A stretch of 64,000 nt of DNA from Lepidostoma basale (lineage: Eukaryota > Arthropoda > Insecta > Trichoptera > Lepidostomatidae), in assembly GCA_022606425.2 (NCBI GenBank), contig JAHDVF020001466.1, forward strand, positions 1,035,501 to 1,099,500, in the 5' to 3' direction. A program made the position numbers and the translations under genes. Each line of letters starts with the position of its first letter. The stretch's first letter is position 1. A model generated the notes under the pieces. It worked only from the letters and a program-made list of their open reading frames with translations, ran no database searches and had not been told where the DNA came from. Of this stretch, positions 32,155-42,184 are shown piece after piece.

Positions 32155-32566
32155 TTTTTATGTATACAAATACTTGTAGACAAATACTGGATTTTACCCA
32201 TTACGGGTTAATCATTTAAGATGAATTGTATCTCAATAGAGACGAAGATGTAAATTATTTGGAAACAGAATTTGGTGGTCGAGGCGTTTACAGGACTTAT
32301 AATCTGTCATTGGTTGGGTTTAGCTATCGCTTTATGTAATACAACATTCCCCATTCCGCTCTTCTTACGACCACCACGTCTGACAACTATTTTTGGAAGA
32401 TGTATATATGCTACTATGTTGAGAAACACTTCACACATTTTAGTTCAATCTACACTAGCGCCATCTATTAAGATAAGGTGTAAGCATTAATCATGAAGTA
32501 TTCGACCGCTATATTCTGTTTCCAAATAATTTACATCTTCGTCTCTATTGAGATACAATTAAACCT
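32155..32566. mobile_element. M1 copy with a secondary ~48-bp perfect inverted repeat
   Basis: Left end tgtatacaaatacttgtaga, then the full M1 body to ctagcgccatctatt. After 32500 the sequence returns in reverse complement: the block from ttgtatctcaatagagacga through ttggaaacagaat (32226-32271) is repeated inverted at about 32514-32562. The intended right TIR is absent. The 72-codon plus frame is not a gene. Confidence 0.7.
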
Positions 32567-32699
32567 TCTATTGTTTAACCATGTTTTTATATTTGTTCTT
32601 TTTACCAATATATTATAAAAATTAAACCATACCAGTTAGTTGTAATGTTTTGAATTTCTTAATGGTTAATTAAGAAATCTGTATGGGGTGTTTATGTTT

Positions 32700-32830
32700 C
32701 TTAATAGTAGCATAATAATATAAAAAATAGACCAGTCTGTCGATGCCAGCGAGCCTGGCAAAACCGGTCGCTGTCTAAATAAAGACAAAAGTGGAAGTAG
32801 TTAAAAAACATCGTTTTATTTAATTATTAT
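32700..32830 (+). repeat. P6 repeat with variant hammerhead core
   Basis: Contains the P6 core and the downstream block aagtggaagtagtt...aaaacatcgttttattt, which is shared with the 54.9-kb copy. Confidence 0.55.
32733..32773 (+). ncRNA. Hammerhead-like core, variant (P6)
   Basis: Stem I CAGT (32733-32736) with GCTG (32770-32773), CTGTCGA (32737-32743), linker, stem II GCCAG (32745-32749) with CTGGC (32755-32759), AAAA in place of GAAA (32760-32763), CCGGTC (32764-32769). Stem III ACCGGT is self-complementary. Two core residues differ from consensus (A6 to U, G12 to A), so it is probably inactive, but the fold is fully preserved. Confidence 0.45.
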
Positions 32831-33464
32831 GTAAAAAAATAAGTTTAAAAAATATATTCTACAGCAATAAAATAATCTTATTTAATACTCGATATACAGT
32901 CATACATTTTATATTTTTGAACACTGATAATTGATTTGAATAATTTTAGTTACGTAAAAAATGATAAAATATCAAAACCATGTGTATGATGAAAGCTACA
33001 TTTATACTTATAAGAAAGATTATTGAAACAAAATACAATACATAACAATAAAATGATTTACAACATTGATTTTGAAAAAAAAGTTCAGTCATACGCTTTT
33101 CAATTACAGATTTTGAGAATCTCTGGATTGCACAACAATACTATGACAAGTCTCCTGACAAAAAGGGACGCAGAACATTACTTGTTAATGCGACACATTA
33201 AATTTATACGTCTCTCTCTAAACTGACGAAAGATTCAAGTGAAAAAGAGATAACTGCATTTTAATCACAAGACTTATTAAAGATACTGTAACCACTGTTA
33301 TAATATAAACTTGAAGTTGGAATGATTAATGTTTCTTTGGAATTATGGAGAAATTCATATTTTGCGTAATGCATCCATCGGACAGATGACTAATAAATAA
33401 TCTTTTGCTAGGCCCAAAGTACTTATTAATTTTGGTTATTTATATTTCTTGGGACTTAGACATG

Positions 33465-33560
33465 GAATTGTACCTCCTGGTTTACAGGGGTTAAGCTCTT
33501 GTGGCTATTCCTCTTACGTCTGATGGGAACATTGTTGGAAGGTGATTTGGTGGGTTGTTG
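33465..33560 (-). mobile_element. LINE-G (Jockey-like) 3' UTR fragment
   Basis: The reverse complement of the 28.0- and 49.1-kb 3' UTR: gtggctattcctcttacgtc, atgggaacattgttggaagg, tgatttggtgggttgttgg. Confidence 0.75.
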
Positions 33561-33699
33561 GTTTGATAGCAGTATATTATTAGTTTTTTTTTAAATATAG
33601 TAAAATGTTTTATTCATCGCTATAGTTTTTTTGACTGGCTATAGTAATTTGCTTTCATCGTCATGTATTCGCTAGACGATGGTTCCATTTTTTTTCACC

Positions 33700-34130
33700 C
33701 ATTTAATATATTGTATAAAATGAAGGCATCGAAGCAAGGGCAGTCACAATCAAACAAGTTTTGAGGACTTCCAAACAAGTTTTGAGGACTTCCGAAATGA
33801 TGACACTGAGAACGATAGCATGCAAGACACTGGGGGATTGCGTGTGGAACACCAGAATAAGAGAGATATGTGAGGTTGAGGATATTATAAGATGGAGCAG
33901 ATAGCGAAAAAGGGACTGGTACGGTCATGTTCAAAGAATGGACACCACCAGACTCCCCTATATTGCATTGCATAATCAACCTCATGGGACTCGTCCTCGT
34001 GGAAGACCTCCTAAAAGATGGAAGGACAGCTGGGAATCTACTCCACAGGAAGAGCAACACTCTGGAGAACAGACCACATAGGTCTACAATAAGGAGGAAG
34101 AAGAAGAAGATAGAATAACAAACATATTTT
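33700..34130 (+). mobile_element. LINE-C ORF2 C-terminus with (GAA)n tail
   Basis: Plus strand encodes RTIACKTLGDCVWNTRIREI, CEVEDIIRWSR then stop, RDWYGHVQRMDTTRLPYIAL, HNQPHGTRPRGRPPKRWKDS and WESTPQEE, then ggaggaagaagaagaagata. The GHV-RMD-RLP...GRPPKRW order is typical of one APE-type LINE group. A 21-bp unit (caaacaagttttgaggactt plus c) is tandemly duplicated at about 33753-33795. The 165-codon minus frame is its antisense shadow. Confidence 0.8.
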
Positions 34131-34499
34131 GATGTAGATATTCGAGAAAGTAATATTTTTAAGATTACCTCCACTCTGAAGAACACCCACACATTTAAAC
34201 GTATGTTCTTTATCTACATACATATATTTATATTATGTACATGTATTTTTGAGTTAATTTTTATGGCGTGTTGTCCAAACATCAGAGTAAATTTCGTTAT
34301 ATAATTATTACCTTAATACCCCAGAAAGTAATTATGGAGCCAACTATTTTTGAAGACATTATATCAATACACACACACGCTTCCGATTAAAGTATAAACG
34401 TTTTTCTAAAACATTACATAAGGGATCCTGAATTTTTCTTAATATATTATTTAGAAATGCAAAATTAAGTTTTGAAAAGATTTAAACATCACATATGAA

Positions 34500-34715
34500 T
34501 GATAATTTATATTTATTATTTCGTGAAGAATGGTGTAAAATTACATATCAAAAAATTATAACCAAAGAAAATATATGTTTTCTAGAAGTTTTATTATATT
34601 TTATGGGAATGACATGTTTTGCCTTGGTAAGGCAGTATTGAATTTGAAATTCTCATGAAATATAATAAAACTTATAGAAAACGGACGTTTTCATTTTTAC
34701 TATTAAGATCAAATA
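34500..34715. repeat. Fold-back P1, short arms
   Basis: Left arm ttctagaagttttattatat then ggaatgacatgttttgcctt; right arm aatataataaaacttataga and aaacggacgttttcattttt. The core reads GCCTT-acc-AAGGC-AAAACATGTC on the minus strand, so GAAA has become AAAA. Confidence 0.6.
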
Positions 34716-34789
34716 TGTCATATGTAGAACACGTGTAAAGCATAAATGAAGAAATAATGTATTTAAATTAAAAGTCGGAAGATTTGACG

Positions 34790-34880
34790 TGGGACTCGCT
34801 GTATGAAAGTGAAGGAATCTATAGAGTAGTGTGGCGGTGTATTATTTCTGCCTAACCGTTTGAGGAGACGCTGTGACAGT
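34790..34880 (+). mobile_element. LINE-A 3' end, decayed
   Basis: Reads cgctgtatgaaagtgaagga, agtgtggcggtgtattattt and ctgcctaaccgtttgaggag, the LINE-A end in plus orientation with many changes. The tail is replaced by the LINE-B2 tail. Confidence 0.5.
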
Positions 34881-34913
<33 letters not shown>

Positions 34914-35020
34914 TGCTAACTTTTAAAGCGCCGTTTTTGTGATGTAACCACCTCAAGGGCGCATTAAGACGTGTTTTAAATCTAAAAATCTAAATGTGAC
35001 CGCTTAAAAAACGATCGGCT
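34881..35020 (-). mobile_element. LINE-B2 3' end
   Basis: (AAT)n tail, gctaacttttaaagcgccg, inner gtgatgtaaccac stem (one mismatch) and caagggcgcattaagacgtg. Nearly identical to the 25.2-kb copy over about 120 bases, suggesting recent spread of this subfamily. Confidence 0.8.
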
Positions 35021-35639
35021 TAAAAGTATAGTAGAACAAAGTATAAATATGGTAGAACAAAGTTTGTTGTTGTTATTCCTTTAAATTAATCTACATGCAA
35101 CAATCTTGGAGATATTAAACCGAATATTTGATATACAGCATTTTTTTTTGCTTTTTAAAAAATTAAAAGAGAATTAAACCATTTTTAAATTTCCAATCAC
35201 TATAGTGAATGCATTTTCTAAAATAACCATCAATGGATAAAACCGAATTGCTTTTTGTGCCGAAGGGGGTGTGTTGCGACATTTTGTATGCCAAAGTTTC
35301 CGACTATACAAGGAAAGGGCTCAACCGCACCATCACCCTTGAGAGATCAACGACCGCGGGGGTTGGATTCCAAATTTAAAAACGTAAAATTTTTAAATTG
35401 ATTAAAATAGCTTAACTTAATATTATATTTATAAATATTACTGGGAATTACATATTTGCACAACTCACACTGATGATAGAAAAAATTGGAACGCACATAA
35501 TTAATATGATAAAAAAAATTAATAATATAATATAAAATTGTATAATACACCACCGGCTTCAAAACGTAACGAGACCAATCAAATTTATAAATTTGTTTAA
35601 ATATAGTTTTATAAATTTAAAATAATTGGGAATAATTAT

Positions 35640-35775
35640 GAGTTGAAATAGAGTTTTTTTCACTTTTGATTTTATTCTACTCGATATTGTAAATAATGAA
35701 TTAGGTTTACCTACAAAATGTTTTGAGAAAAATAAATTCAGAAGTTGAAAAAAAGTTTAATAAACGTAATCATTA
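35640..35775. repeat. P3-like fold-back remnant
   Basis: Left ttttttcacttttgatttta and right gagaaaaataaattcagaag are the P3 arm block in inverted orientation. The hammerhead core is no longer recognisable. Confidence 0.4.
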
Positions 35776-36009
35776 AAACACGATATAGATCAATAGTTAG
35801 AATGAAATGGATAATAAAGTTAGATTATTTCGTAGAATCACTATTAAACATGTCGACATCGCCCTGAAAATTAAAACGCAGGGCATCAATAATGAAGACA
35901 ACCCAAGTAAAAAAAAAGTTAGAATGGATATCACGTTTATTTGCGTATTGGATATAACGTTTATTTACGTATTTTATATATATTTAAAAAATGAGACAAA
36001 ACAAGTTTA

Positions 36010-36108
36010 AAATCACAACAGGTTAAAATTTTGTACATCGAAAAAAGTTGGGTTACAACCGAAACATGTTCGCAAAAAAAATAAAGAGTTGTGAATATAC
36101 AAAGTTTT
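36010..36108 (+). repeat. P8 fragment
   Basis: Contains cacaacaggtt, gttgggttacaaccGAAACATGTTCGC and aaaataaagagttgtgaata. Stem-II-like GGGTTacAACC precedes GAAA and palindromic ACATGT, but the CTGANGA half is not visible. The 48.06-kb copy shares aatcgaaaaataaagtattgtg-type sequence. Confidence 0.4.
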
Positions 36109-36109
36109 A

Positions 36110-36505
36110 TTCTATTTACTCAGAGACAAAACAACGCTTTGTATGATATAGTGTCGAATGAAAATATAAGAAGTGAATCTGTTGCGAATAAAAGTGTTAA
36201 GACCAAAATAATGAAAGGATCATTTAGATGGCTTGGACACATAGAAAGAATGGTTCAAAAAGTATATGTTAGCGATCTAAATGGAACTAAAAATAGAGGA
36301 AGATCGAGAAAAACGCGGAATGATCAAATAAATCAAATATTGAATGTCGGGCGCGTGAAAAATCGACGTGATTCCATGACACGATGTACGAATGTTGAGG
36401 AAATGAGAGAAGTGAGAGAAGTATGTCAGGAAAGAAAAGTATGTCAATCCATTCATTTTGCCAACCACTTCGGGGACCAGCGTAATTGTGAGTTAGTTAG
36501 TCAAA
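36110..36505 (+). mobile_element. LINE-A ORF2 C-terminus, in a 160-codon open frame
   Basis: The plus frame (36091-36573) reads RQNNALYDIVSNENIRSESV, KIMKGSFRWLGHIERMVQKV, VSDLNGTKNRGRSRKTRNDQ, INQILNVGRVKNRRDSMTRC and NVEEMREVREVCQERKVCQS. It then drifts out of the usual SAYPS end; the tail is only gagttagttagt. A small tandem duplication (GAGAGAAGT) adds VREV. The frame is open by chance preservation; no RT core. Confidence 0.8.
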
Positions 36506-36699
36506 AAAACGCTATAAATATACTATTTTATATTTATGCTAAATTCTATCCAAAATTTGCCATATTATTTTGAAGTTATGTAAAATTTTAATTCTTAGAC
36601 ATGAAAAACAAGAGCGAATATCGTTTGGGCTCTTCCTTAACTATGTGCCGTCCAATAAAAACAGATGTCTATTTTATATCGCATTAAGTATGACCCAGT

Positions 36700-37015
36700 A
36701 ACACAGAGCTGTCCGTGATTCCGGTTAAAATTATATATAGCCTCATCCCCGCGGTAAGTGCTACCAGTTATGGTCCGTACCCCAATACAAGAAGATTATC
36801 TCATTTCTTCGTGGAATGTTCATGGTCGTTGGACACGCACTTCCCCCAACGCAGAGCAACATTCACAATATTTGTTGGTTTCACCCTTACAGCGCTTCCA
36901 ACTAAATACGATCCCTTAGTCAAAAGGATGTTTCAAAATATTTTGCGGTGTAATTATCACAAAACAAATCAATCAAACCTTTTCTTACAAACATTTTAAA
37001 TGGACAACACAGTCT
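36700..37015 (+). other. Unrecognised low-copy segment with a 94-codon frame
   Basis: The frame 36715-36999 encodes a product with Cys, Phe and Arg-rich parts (FVECSWSLDTHFPQRRATF). I cannot place it in a family. The segment matches no repeat here. Either chance or a decayed coding remnant. Confidence 0.2.
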
Positions 37016-37279
37016 AGCCCCGAGGTGGGAGTTTTGGTATGAAAATATAATATTATAATAACTAGCAATATCTCTTGGGAAAAGCAAAATTTTCTTGTGT
37101 TTGCGTATTTCACAATTATTTTTTAAAATTACTTCATTTTAAAATAATAATTCAATTAAGCTTTTCATTTATTAAAATTCGATATTATGGACAAAATTGT
37201 TGTTTTAATAATTTGAGTTTTTAATATGAATTTACAACCTAAACTGAGAGCAAATATAGAAGATTTTTTTATTTCAATT

Positions 37280-37545
37280 ATAATCATCAAATATAAAAAT
37301 AATAAATAAATAAAATATTTATTTGAAGCGCCGTTTTCTTGATATCACCCCAAGGGTGCATTAAAACGTGTTTTAAATCTATAATGAACGCTACATAAGA
37401 TATGTGCGATTGTTTATGAAATAATAATAATAGAATAATAAACAAATATACATATACTCGTAAAGCTATAAATTGTGCATGAAAATAAAAAAAGGGTTTT
37501 CAACTTAGATCTGAAATCTGCCAAAAATCTGTACCAAAGATATGA
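37280..37545 (-). mobile_element. LINE-B2 3' end with short coding remnant
   Basis: aataaataaa tail, gcgccgttttcttgatatca hairpin side with caagggtgcattaaaacgtg, and further on the minus-strand codons DFRSKLKTLF (from ttttcaacttagatctgaaa). The inner stem is decayed. Confidence 0.65.
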
Positions 37546-37609
37546 AAATGTGTTGTTCTAAACTTATAGACCAGATTCTGTGAAGGCTAATTGTTTCTTG
37601 ATCGAATAT

Positions 37610-37790
37610 TATTATTATTTTTACTATGATTATTTATGATGATTGATTTTTATGTGCTTTGTTTTTTATAATCAATTATTCCAAGAGCGGACGAGTAAAA
37701 TACTGCCCGAATAGTGTAGTCTTTAGTGGTCTCTTAAATTTAACATTGCTATCCTCATACAATAAAATGAAGGCTATTCCTCGCCAATAT
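37610..37790 (-). mobile_element. LINE-B1, decayed
   Basis: tatgatgattgatttttatg, tgctttgttttttataatca and gagcggacgag keep the order of the LINE-B1 3' end with the hairpin destroyed. Coding traces follow (actgcccgaatagtgtagtc). Confidence 0.6.
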
Positions 37791-37794
37791 GACG

Positions 37795-37975
37795 ATAATA
37801 TAAAATTCCATATTAATTAATAAATAGGAAAGAAAACTTCGGTTTTTTTTAAGCTTAATTTTCATCAATCAAATGATAATGCGTTAATAAAGAAAAACAC
37901 ATTCCATTCCTATAAAATAAAATATAACTTCTAAAAAACATACGATTTCATTCATATCAATTAGTATTTAATACA
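37795..37975. repeat. P1 fold-back remnant
   Basis: Left aattaataaataggaaagaa; right aaatataacttctaaaaaac and acgatttcattcatatcaat. Centre has ATGATAATGCG and an AAAAACACATTCC box in place of GAAACATGTCATTCC. Confidence 0.5.
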
Positions 37976-38039
37976 TAAATAGAACCTAATAGATTCAAAT
38001 TTAATTAATTTCAAGTGATTTAATGAGAAATAGATAAGC

Positions 38040-38310
38040 ATAACGAATGTTTGTAATAGGTACCGAGTGCAATGTACAAAAGACTTATTGTTCAAACAGT
38101 CATAAAACACCTAAAACAAGCAATAGCGAGCTTTTTGCATGCAGTTTGTAATAAAAGTGGCGAAGGCGTTAATACGGCCGTAAATAAGAAGCAAATCTTA
38201 CCTTGTCATCTTTTCGCTATGCTGAATAAGTGTTTGGATTCCGGAATTCAGTCGGAAGTAAGTACGGTGCATCATGCTTGTGTACATACTATTATTATTT
38301 GAACATATAC
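38040..38310 (+). other. Low-copy segment with a 76-codon frame
   Basis: The frame 38072-38302 gives a Lys/Ala/Cys-containing product I do not recognise. Composition is more even than the flanks (gcagtttgtaataaaagtgg, aatacggccgtaaataagaa). Could be conserved non-coding DNA or chance. Confidence 0.2.
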
Positions 38311-38439
38311 ACATACATACTTGAAATAGGAAAAATAATTACGTTTGAATTTCAAATACGTACGCTGAAGTCCATTCCCAGACAAGGGTGGCAAACGCAA
38401 CAATATGCTCGAATGATATGAATTTTAATATTGATAAAC

Positions 38440-38700
38440 TATTATGTTTTCTAGAAGTATTATTTTTACATTTATGGGAATTACATGTATCGCCTTTCTC
38501 CACAAAACAAAGAAGAAGAGGTCGCCCAATGGCAACATAGTGGGATGGAAAAGGAGCTCTAACGCAAGAACCTGACAGTGGAGATAAGTCAAAATAGAAA
38601 AGTTTGTCGTTTTCGTACGAGGAGGGCCGACCCCAGATGATGGTAAATGGCAAAGGGAAAGAAGAGATATGTATCGCCTTTCTAAGGCAATTTTTTCTAT
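38440..38700 (-). repeat. P1 copy interrupted by a TSD-flanked insertion
   Basis: The left part (ttttctagaagtattatttt, atgggaattacatgtatcgc) and the right part (gcctttctaaggcaattttt) are one P1 arm split by the insert at 38500-38668. The core is AAGGCGATACATGTAATTCC on the minus strand (GAAA changed to GATA). Confidence 0.6.
38500..38668 (+). mobile_element. LINE 3'-end insertion with 15-bp TSD
   Basis: The exact 15-mer atgtatcgcctttct occurs at 38485-38499 and 38669-38683, bounding ~169 bp. The insert ends in ggcaaagggaaagaagag, a purine tail like other (GAA)n-tailed LINEs here, and encodes an RRGRADPRWWQMAKGRR-like end. An exact TSD of this length supports target-primed reverse transcription. 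The minus-strand frames of 104 and 124 codons are shadows. Confidence 0.75.
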
Positions 38701-38850
38701 TATACTTTCTAACCGATCACGAATATCAGATGCAGCGTTCATATTTAGATTTTTAGATTTAAAACACGTATTGATACGCTCTTGAGGTGATTGCATCACA
38801 AAAACGGCGCTTTAAGAGTTAACAAATTAATATTATTATAATTGTTATTA
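38696..38850 (+). mobile_element. LINE-B2 3' end
   Basis: Plus orientation: taaccgatcacgaatatcag, ttagatttaaaacacgtatt, cttgaggtgattgcatcaca and aaaacggcgctttaagagtt, then a diverged (ATT)n tail. The hairpin's left strand has changed from gcgcc to gctc. Confidence 0.7.
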
Positions 38851-38924
38851 TCAAAAGTGCACAAGAAACATTTCAATCCCAGAAAATATACCATATGGTA
38901 AGAAAATATACAATATGGTTAAAA

Positions 38925-39145
38925 ACAAATGGAAAGTGCATTGACTGCCACCACAAAAGTTCCAGGTTCGATTCCCGGCGAGGGCAGTGTCATTGTCACA
39001 CTCTCTTTGGTTTGGTGTAGAATTCACGTAAAAATAAAATGGCGATAGATTAGCTACATATAACATGTCACGAGAATCACTATGATAGATATAATTTACA
39101 TCGAGTTGGCTCATACTCTCATGATGTAAAGAGCGATTCAAAAAT
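38925..39145 (+). mobile_element. tRNA-derived SINE (S2), 5'-truncated
   Basis: From gtgcattgactgccaccaca, B-box ggttcgattcc (about 38970), gcgagggcagtgtcattgtc, the body (gcgatagattagctacatat, gtcacgagaatcactatgat) and gatgtaaagagcgattcaa end. The A-box region is missing. About 85-90% similar by eye to the fuller copy at 59.5 kb. Confidence 0.8.
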
Positions 39146-39169
39146 AAATTAAAATATAAAAATACACCT

Positions 39170-39265
39170 AATAATGTTATGCCCACAATTGTTTGGTTTG
39201 CTTTAACAAGGCAAAATGTGTCATTGTCATAAAATATTACAAATTTTTTAGGAAACAGCAAACAA
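39170..39265 (+). repeat. P1 fragment
   Basis: Keeps ttgctttaacaaggcaaaat, gtgtcattgtcataaaatat and ttttttaggaaacagc. Core residues are lost (AAAATGTGTC). Confidence 0.45.
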
Positions 39266-39754
39266 CAACAGTAGCAAACGAGTCAAAGTAAATCAATAAA
39301 ATTATTTTTAATAGAATCCAAGACCCTTGTTGAAATTTTAAAGTATTTAATATATTGGATGTGGCATAAGGGCGCATATATGGATAATTCTGGAATATAG
39401 CGGACGTTTCCTCCTAGTCCCACCGTTTCAGCGAACTTAGTACTCACCAGCCCACCGGTAAATGTGGAATAATTTTGTTACTTATGAATAATGTATGTCG
39501 TAAGCCTAAAAATAAATAAAAATGACACGTTGAAACAATACAAAGACATTGCTACATGTGTATGTAACACTTCGAATAATATAGTTCTTTCATTTTTGTA
39601 CCTACACAAAATGTGTATGGTGTGTCTAAGTACAGCTCGAGTGTAGGTGTTTCCTCATGCACTTACGTAGGTACCTACGATGGAGAAAATATGATACAGC
39701 ATGGAGCTTTCTACATCTTTCGTATGAAACATTTTGAAGCCAGCCTGGCTATAA

Positions 39755-39911
39755 ACTAACTAACTAACTAACTAACCATCACGCCATTTCCCCGGAGGGG
39801 TAGGCAGAGAGGATGGATCGCCACAATGGCCTGTCCTGCCATACCTCTCGGGCTTCCTCTACATTCATACATCGTACCATGCACGCACGTCGATTATTCC
39901 GACTTCGAATG
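39755..39911 (-). mobile_element. LINE-A, near-intact short copy with 9-bp TSD
   Basis: Flanked by tggctataa at 39746-39754 and 39912-39920. Tail (CTAA)4, then an uninterrupted minus-strand coding end and truncation at the RSRNNRRAC codons. The regular tail and absence of indels suggest it is one of the youngest insertions in the window. Confidence 0.85.
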
Positions 39912-40189
39912 TGGCTATAATAACATCATTCCAACTTAACTTAAATAAATTTGTTTAAAAATTTAAAATTAACCCAATGATTTCACGTATCCATTGAAGT
40001 TACTAAAACATTAAACGTTTTCTAAAAAATTACTGATACTTAAATCGACAATAATTAAAACATTTAAATATTTCTAATACCTGAGAGCTGTCATTTATTT
40101 ATATTATATAAACAATATAAAAAATCGTATTAATATAAAAATATTTTTTTATTTAATTATTTGTTATTTTCATCTATACATTCATAGTA

Positions 40190-40300
40190 ATATACAAATT
40201 AGTTGATAAAACGGAGCATCTTCTACAGCGCCCTTGAGATGAGCAATTCATAAAAATGGCGCTTTATAAATTATCCAATGTATTATTATTATTATTATTA
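40190..40300 (+). mobile_element. LINE-B3 3' end
   Basis: ataaaacggagcatcttcta, agcgcccttgagatgagcaa, ttcataaaaatggcgcttta and aattatccaatg, then (ATT)n. Outer stem AGCGCC / GGCGCT intact. Confidence 0.8.
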
Positions 40301-40825
40301 TAAATAAATATTATAATAATTGTTTTTGTTTTAAATTGTGATAAAATCATTTTTGTGTACAAGAATAGTAAAAAACGTATTTGATTTATGAGTAAGCCTG
40401 TTGTGGCGTCACTTATTCATATTTATACTCCTTCCGACATAATGCAATCTCTCTGATACCCACCAACACACTAATGTTATTTCGTATGCAAATCAAATGA
40501 ATTTTTTGTGACCGTAATTTTAGATGGTAAGTACAAATAAATGGTTGTCAAATTATGTGCTGGGTTGAAAAAACATATTTGTAGACGAAAAGAAAAAACG
40601 TATTTTCGTAGACATGTGAACGAAATTCGTAAGAAATGAACATTTAATTGAAAAAAACTACTTTATTTTGCAGTTAAGTAAGTACTTATGTAGAAACTTA
40701 TATCAATAAAATTAAAATGTGCACTTTAGCGTATGATTTATAGTTATTTACGCACTTAAGATTATACATCAGAAAAAATAATAAATATATATTTTTTTTT
40801 AAATCACTGAATTTTTTTACTAATT

Positions 40826-41300
40826 AACCGCCTTCTGTAAGCAGAAAGAATGGACCACAACACTGTTCTGTCCTGACATTCACCTCTCAAATCCTCTACA
40901 TTCATACATCGTGTCATGGACGCACGTCGATTTCTCCGACTCCTCACGTGACCGACATTCAATATTTGATTGATCGTGCCAAGTTTTCCTATTAGGCCTT
41001 CCTCTATTTGTAGCTCCGTTCATGTCGTTAACAATGCACATTCTTTGCCATTCTGTCTTTACTCATTCTTTCCAATTGTCCAAACCATTTTAACGACCCT
41101 TTCATTCACTCTTAATATTATATTTGCATTTGACGTTTTATCATATATAGGTACATTTACCATACATTCGTCTTAGAGTTATCATTTCTACTGCATTTAT
41201 TCTACTTTCACCCTTTTTTGCCAGTTTTATACTTCACTTCCATATATAAGGGTTAGCACAAGAACACTATTGTGCACTGCCATAGCTTTTGTTAATACCA
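40826..41300 (-). mobile_element. LINE-A ORF2 C-terminal ~450 bp
   Basis: The minus strand follows LINE-A from the tail-adjacent HSVWSQE-type end through NVEDLRGEC, RSRRNRRASM, NVGHVRS, the GRPNRKTWHDQ area, ERMSKDRMAKNV and upstream INAVEMITLRRMYG and VLTLIYGSEV-like codons. The proximal 3' 30 bases are altered. Many frame breaks. Confidence 0.8.
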
Positions 41301-41399
41301 AATATTTCATAAAATAAAAAATAAAATGATACGTAATATATATTTTTGTTTTTTTTTAATTAAGATTTGTCGAAAATAATTTATGAAATTATAATGGTT

Positions 41400-41470
41400 T
41401 AGAGTTTGTTTAAGAACTAGAAATACATGGCAGAATCAAATCAATCAAATATTTCATGTTGAAATAAAAT
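41400..41470 (+). mobile_element. LINE-A fragment
   Basis: Only ctagaaatacatggcagaat and caaatcaatcaaatatttca remain, encoding RNTWQNQINQIF. Confidence 0.45.
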
Positions 41471-41624
41471 GCATTTTTAAAACTAATTGTGGTTTATTTC
41501 ATTTGATTTTATTATAAAAATTATGATTCGTACTATTATATTTCTGAAACAAATTGAAGAAGCTTAACAGAAAACACTTCTAGAGAACTATTACTCTACA
41601 GAAATAAATTTATACTCGTATTAA

Positions 41625-41910
41625 ATACGTGTGTCGCAAAAATTATATACGACACGATACTACGGTGCCGTCTGCACGAAGCTCAAAAATTCAATAAACC
41701 CTAGCGCTTTCAAGTCGTCACATAAAAAAGGACACTTCATCCATTCCATAGCTCACAGGAGCCGCGGCGAATGCTTATGTTTATTTACACTTGTCGTTTT
41801 GCTCTTCTGGGCACCGGTCCCCATAAAGTTTGGGGTAAATGCTTTACAATGGGAACTTTTGCATCTGCCATAACTTTTTTTCTACCCCCGTTTATTTTAT
41901 GGCTGTGTGT
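41625..41910. other. Low-copy GC-richer segment
   Basis: Contains tacggtgccgtctgcacgaa, gagccgcggcgaatgcttat and gggcaccggtccccataaag. Two overlapping plus frames (80 and 98 codons) have unrecognised products. Candidate conserved non-coding DNA. Confidence 0.25.
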
Positions 41911-42184
41911 GTTTGTCAAACAAACGTATACAATTAGTACACTTATTTATATACTGAACAGGAGGTTTATGATCGTAGTTAAAGTGAGTATAATTCTATT
42001 AGGTACCAATAAAAGCTCTGCACTCAAACAGACTGTTTACCTTAGAAATTTACGAACCAAATTGTAATTTTGTTCACGGTTATTCAAACACAGAGTATTT
42101 TACTTTCATTTGATGGAATTATGTTGTTGTGTGACATTAAAATAAAAAAAAGTAAGCTTATGCAAAATAAACACATTTATTAAA

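Noticed and set aside
33695..34192. 165-codon minus-strand open frame, among the longest in the window
   Set aside because: Antisense of the LINE-C copy (GRPPKRW motif on the plus strand); the product is Leu/Phe/Ser-rich without recognisable domain.
38339..38799. Minus-strand frames of 104 and 124 codons
   Set aside because: They run across the junctions of P1, a TSD-flanked LINE insert and LINE-B2, so they are composites.
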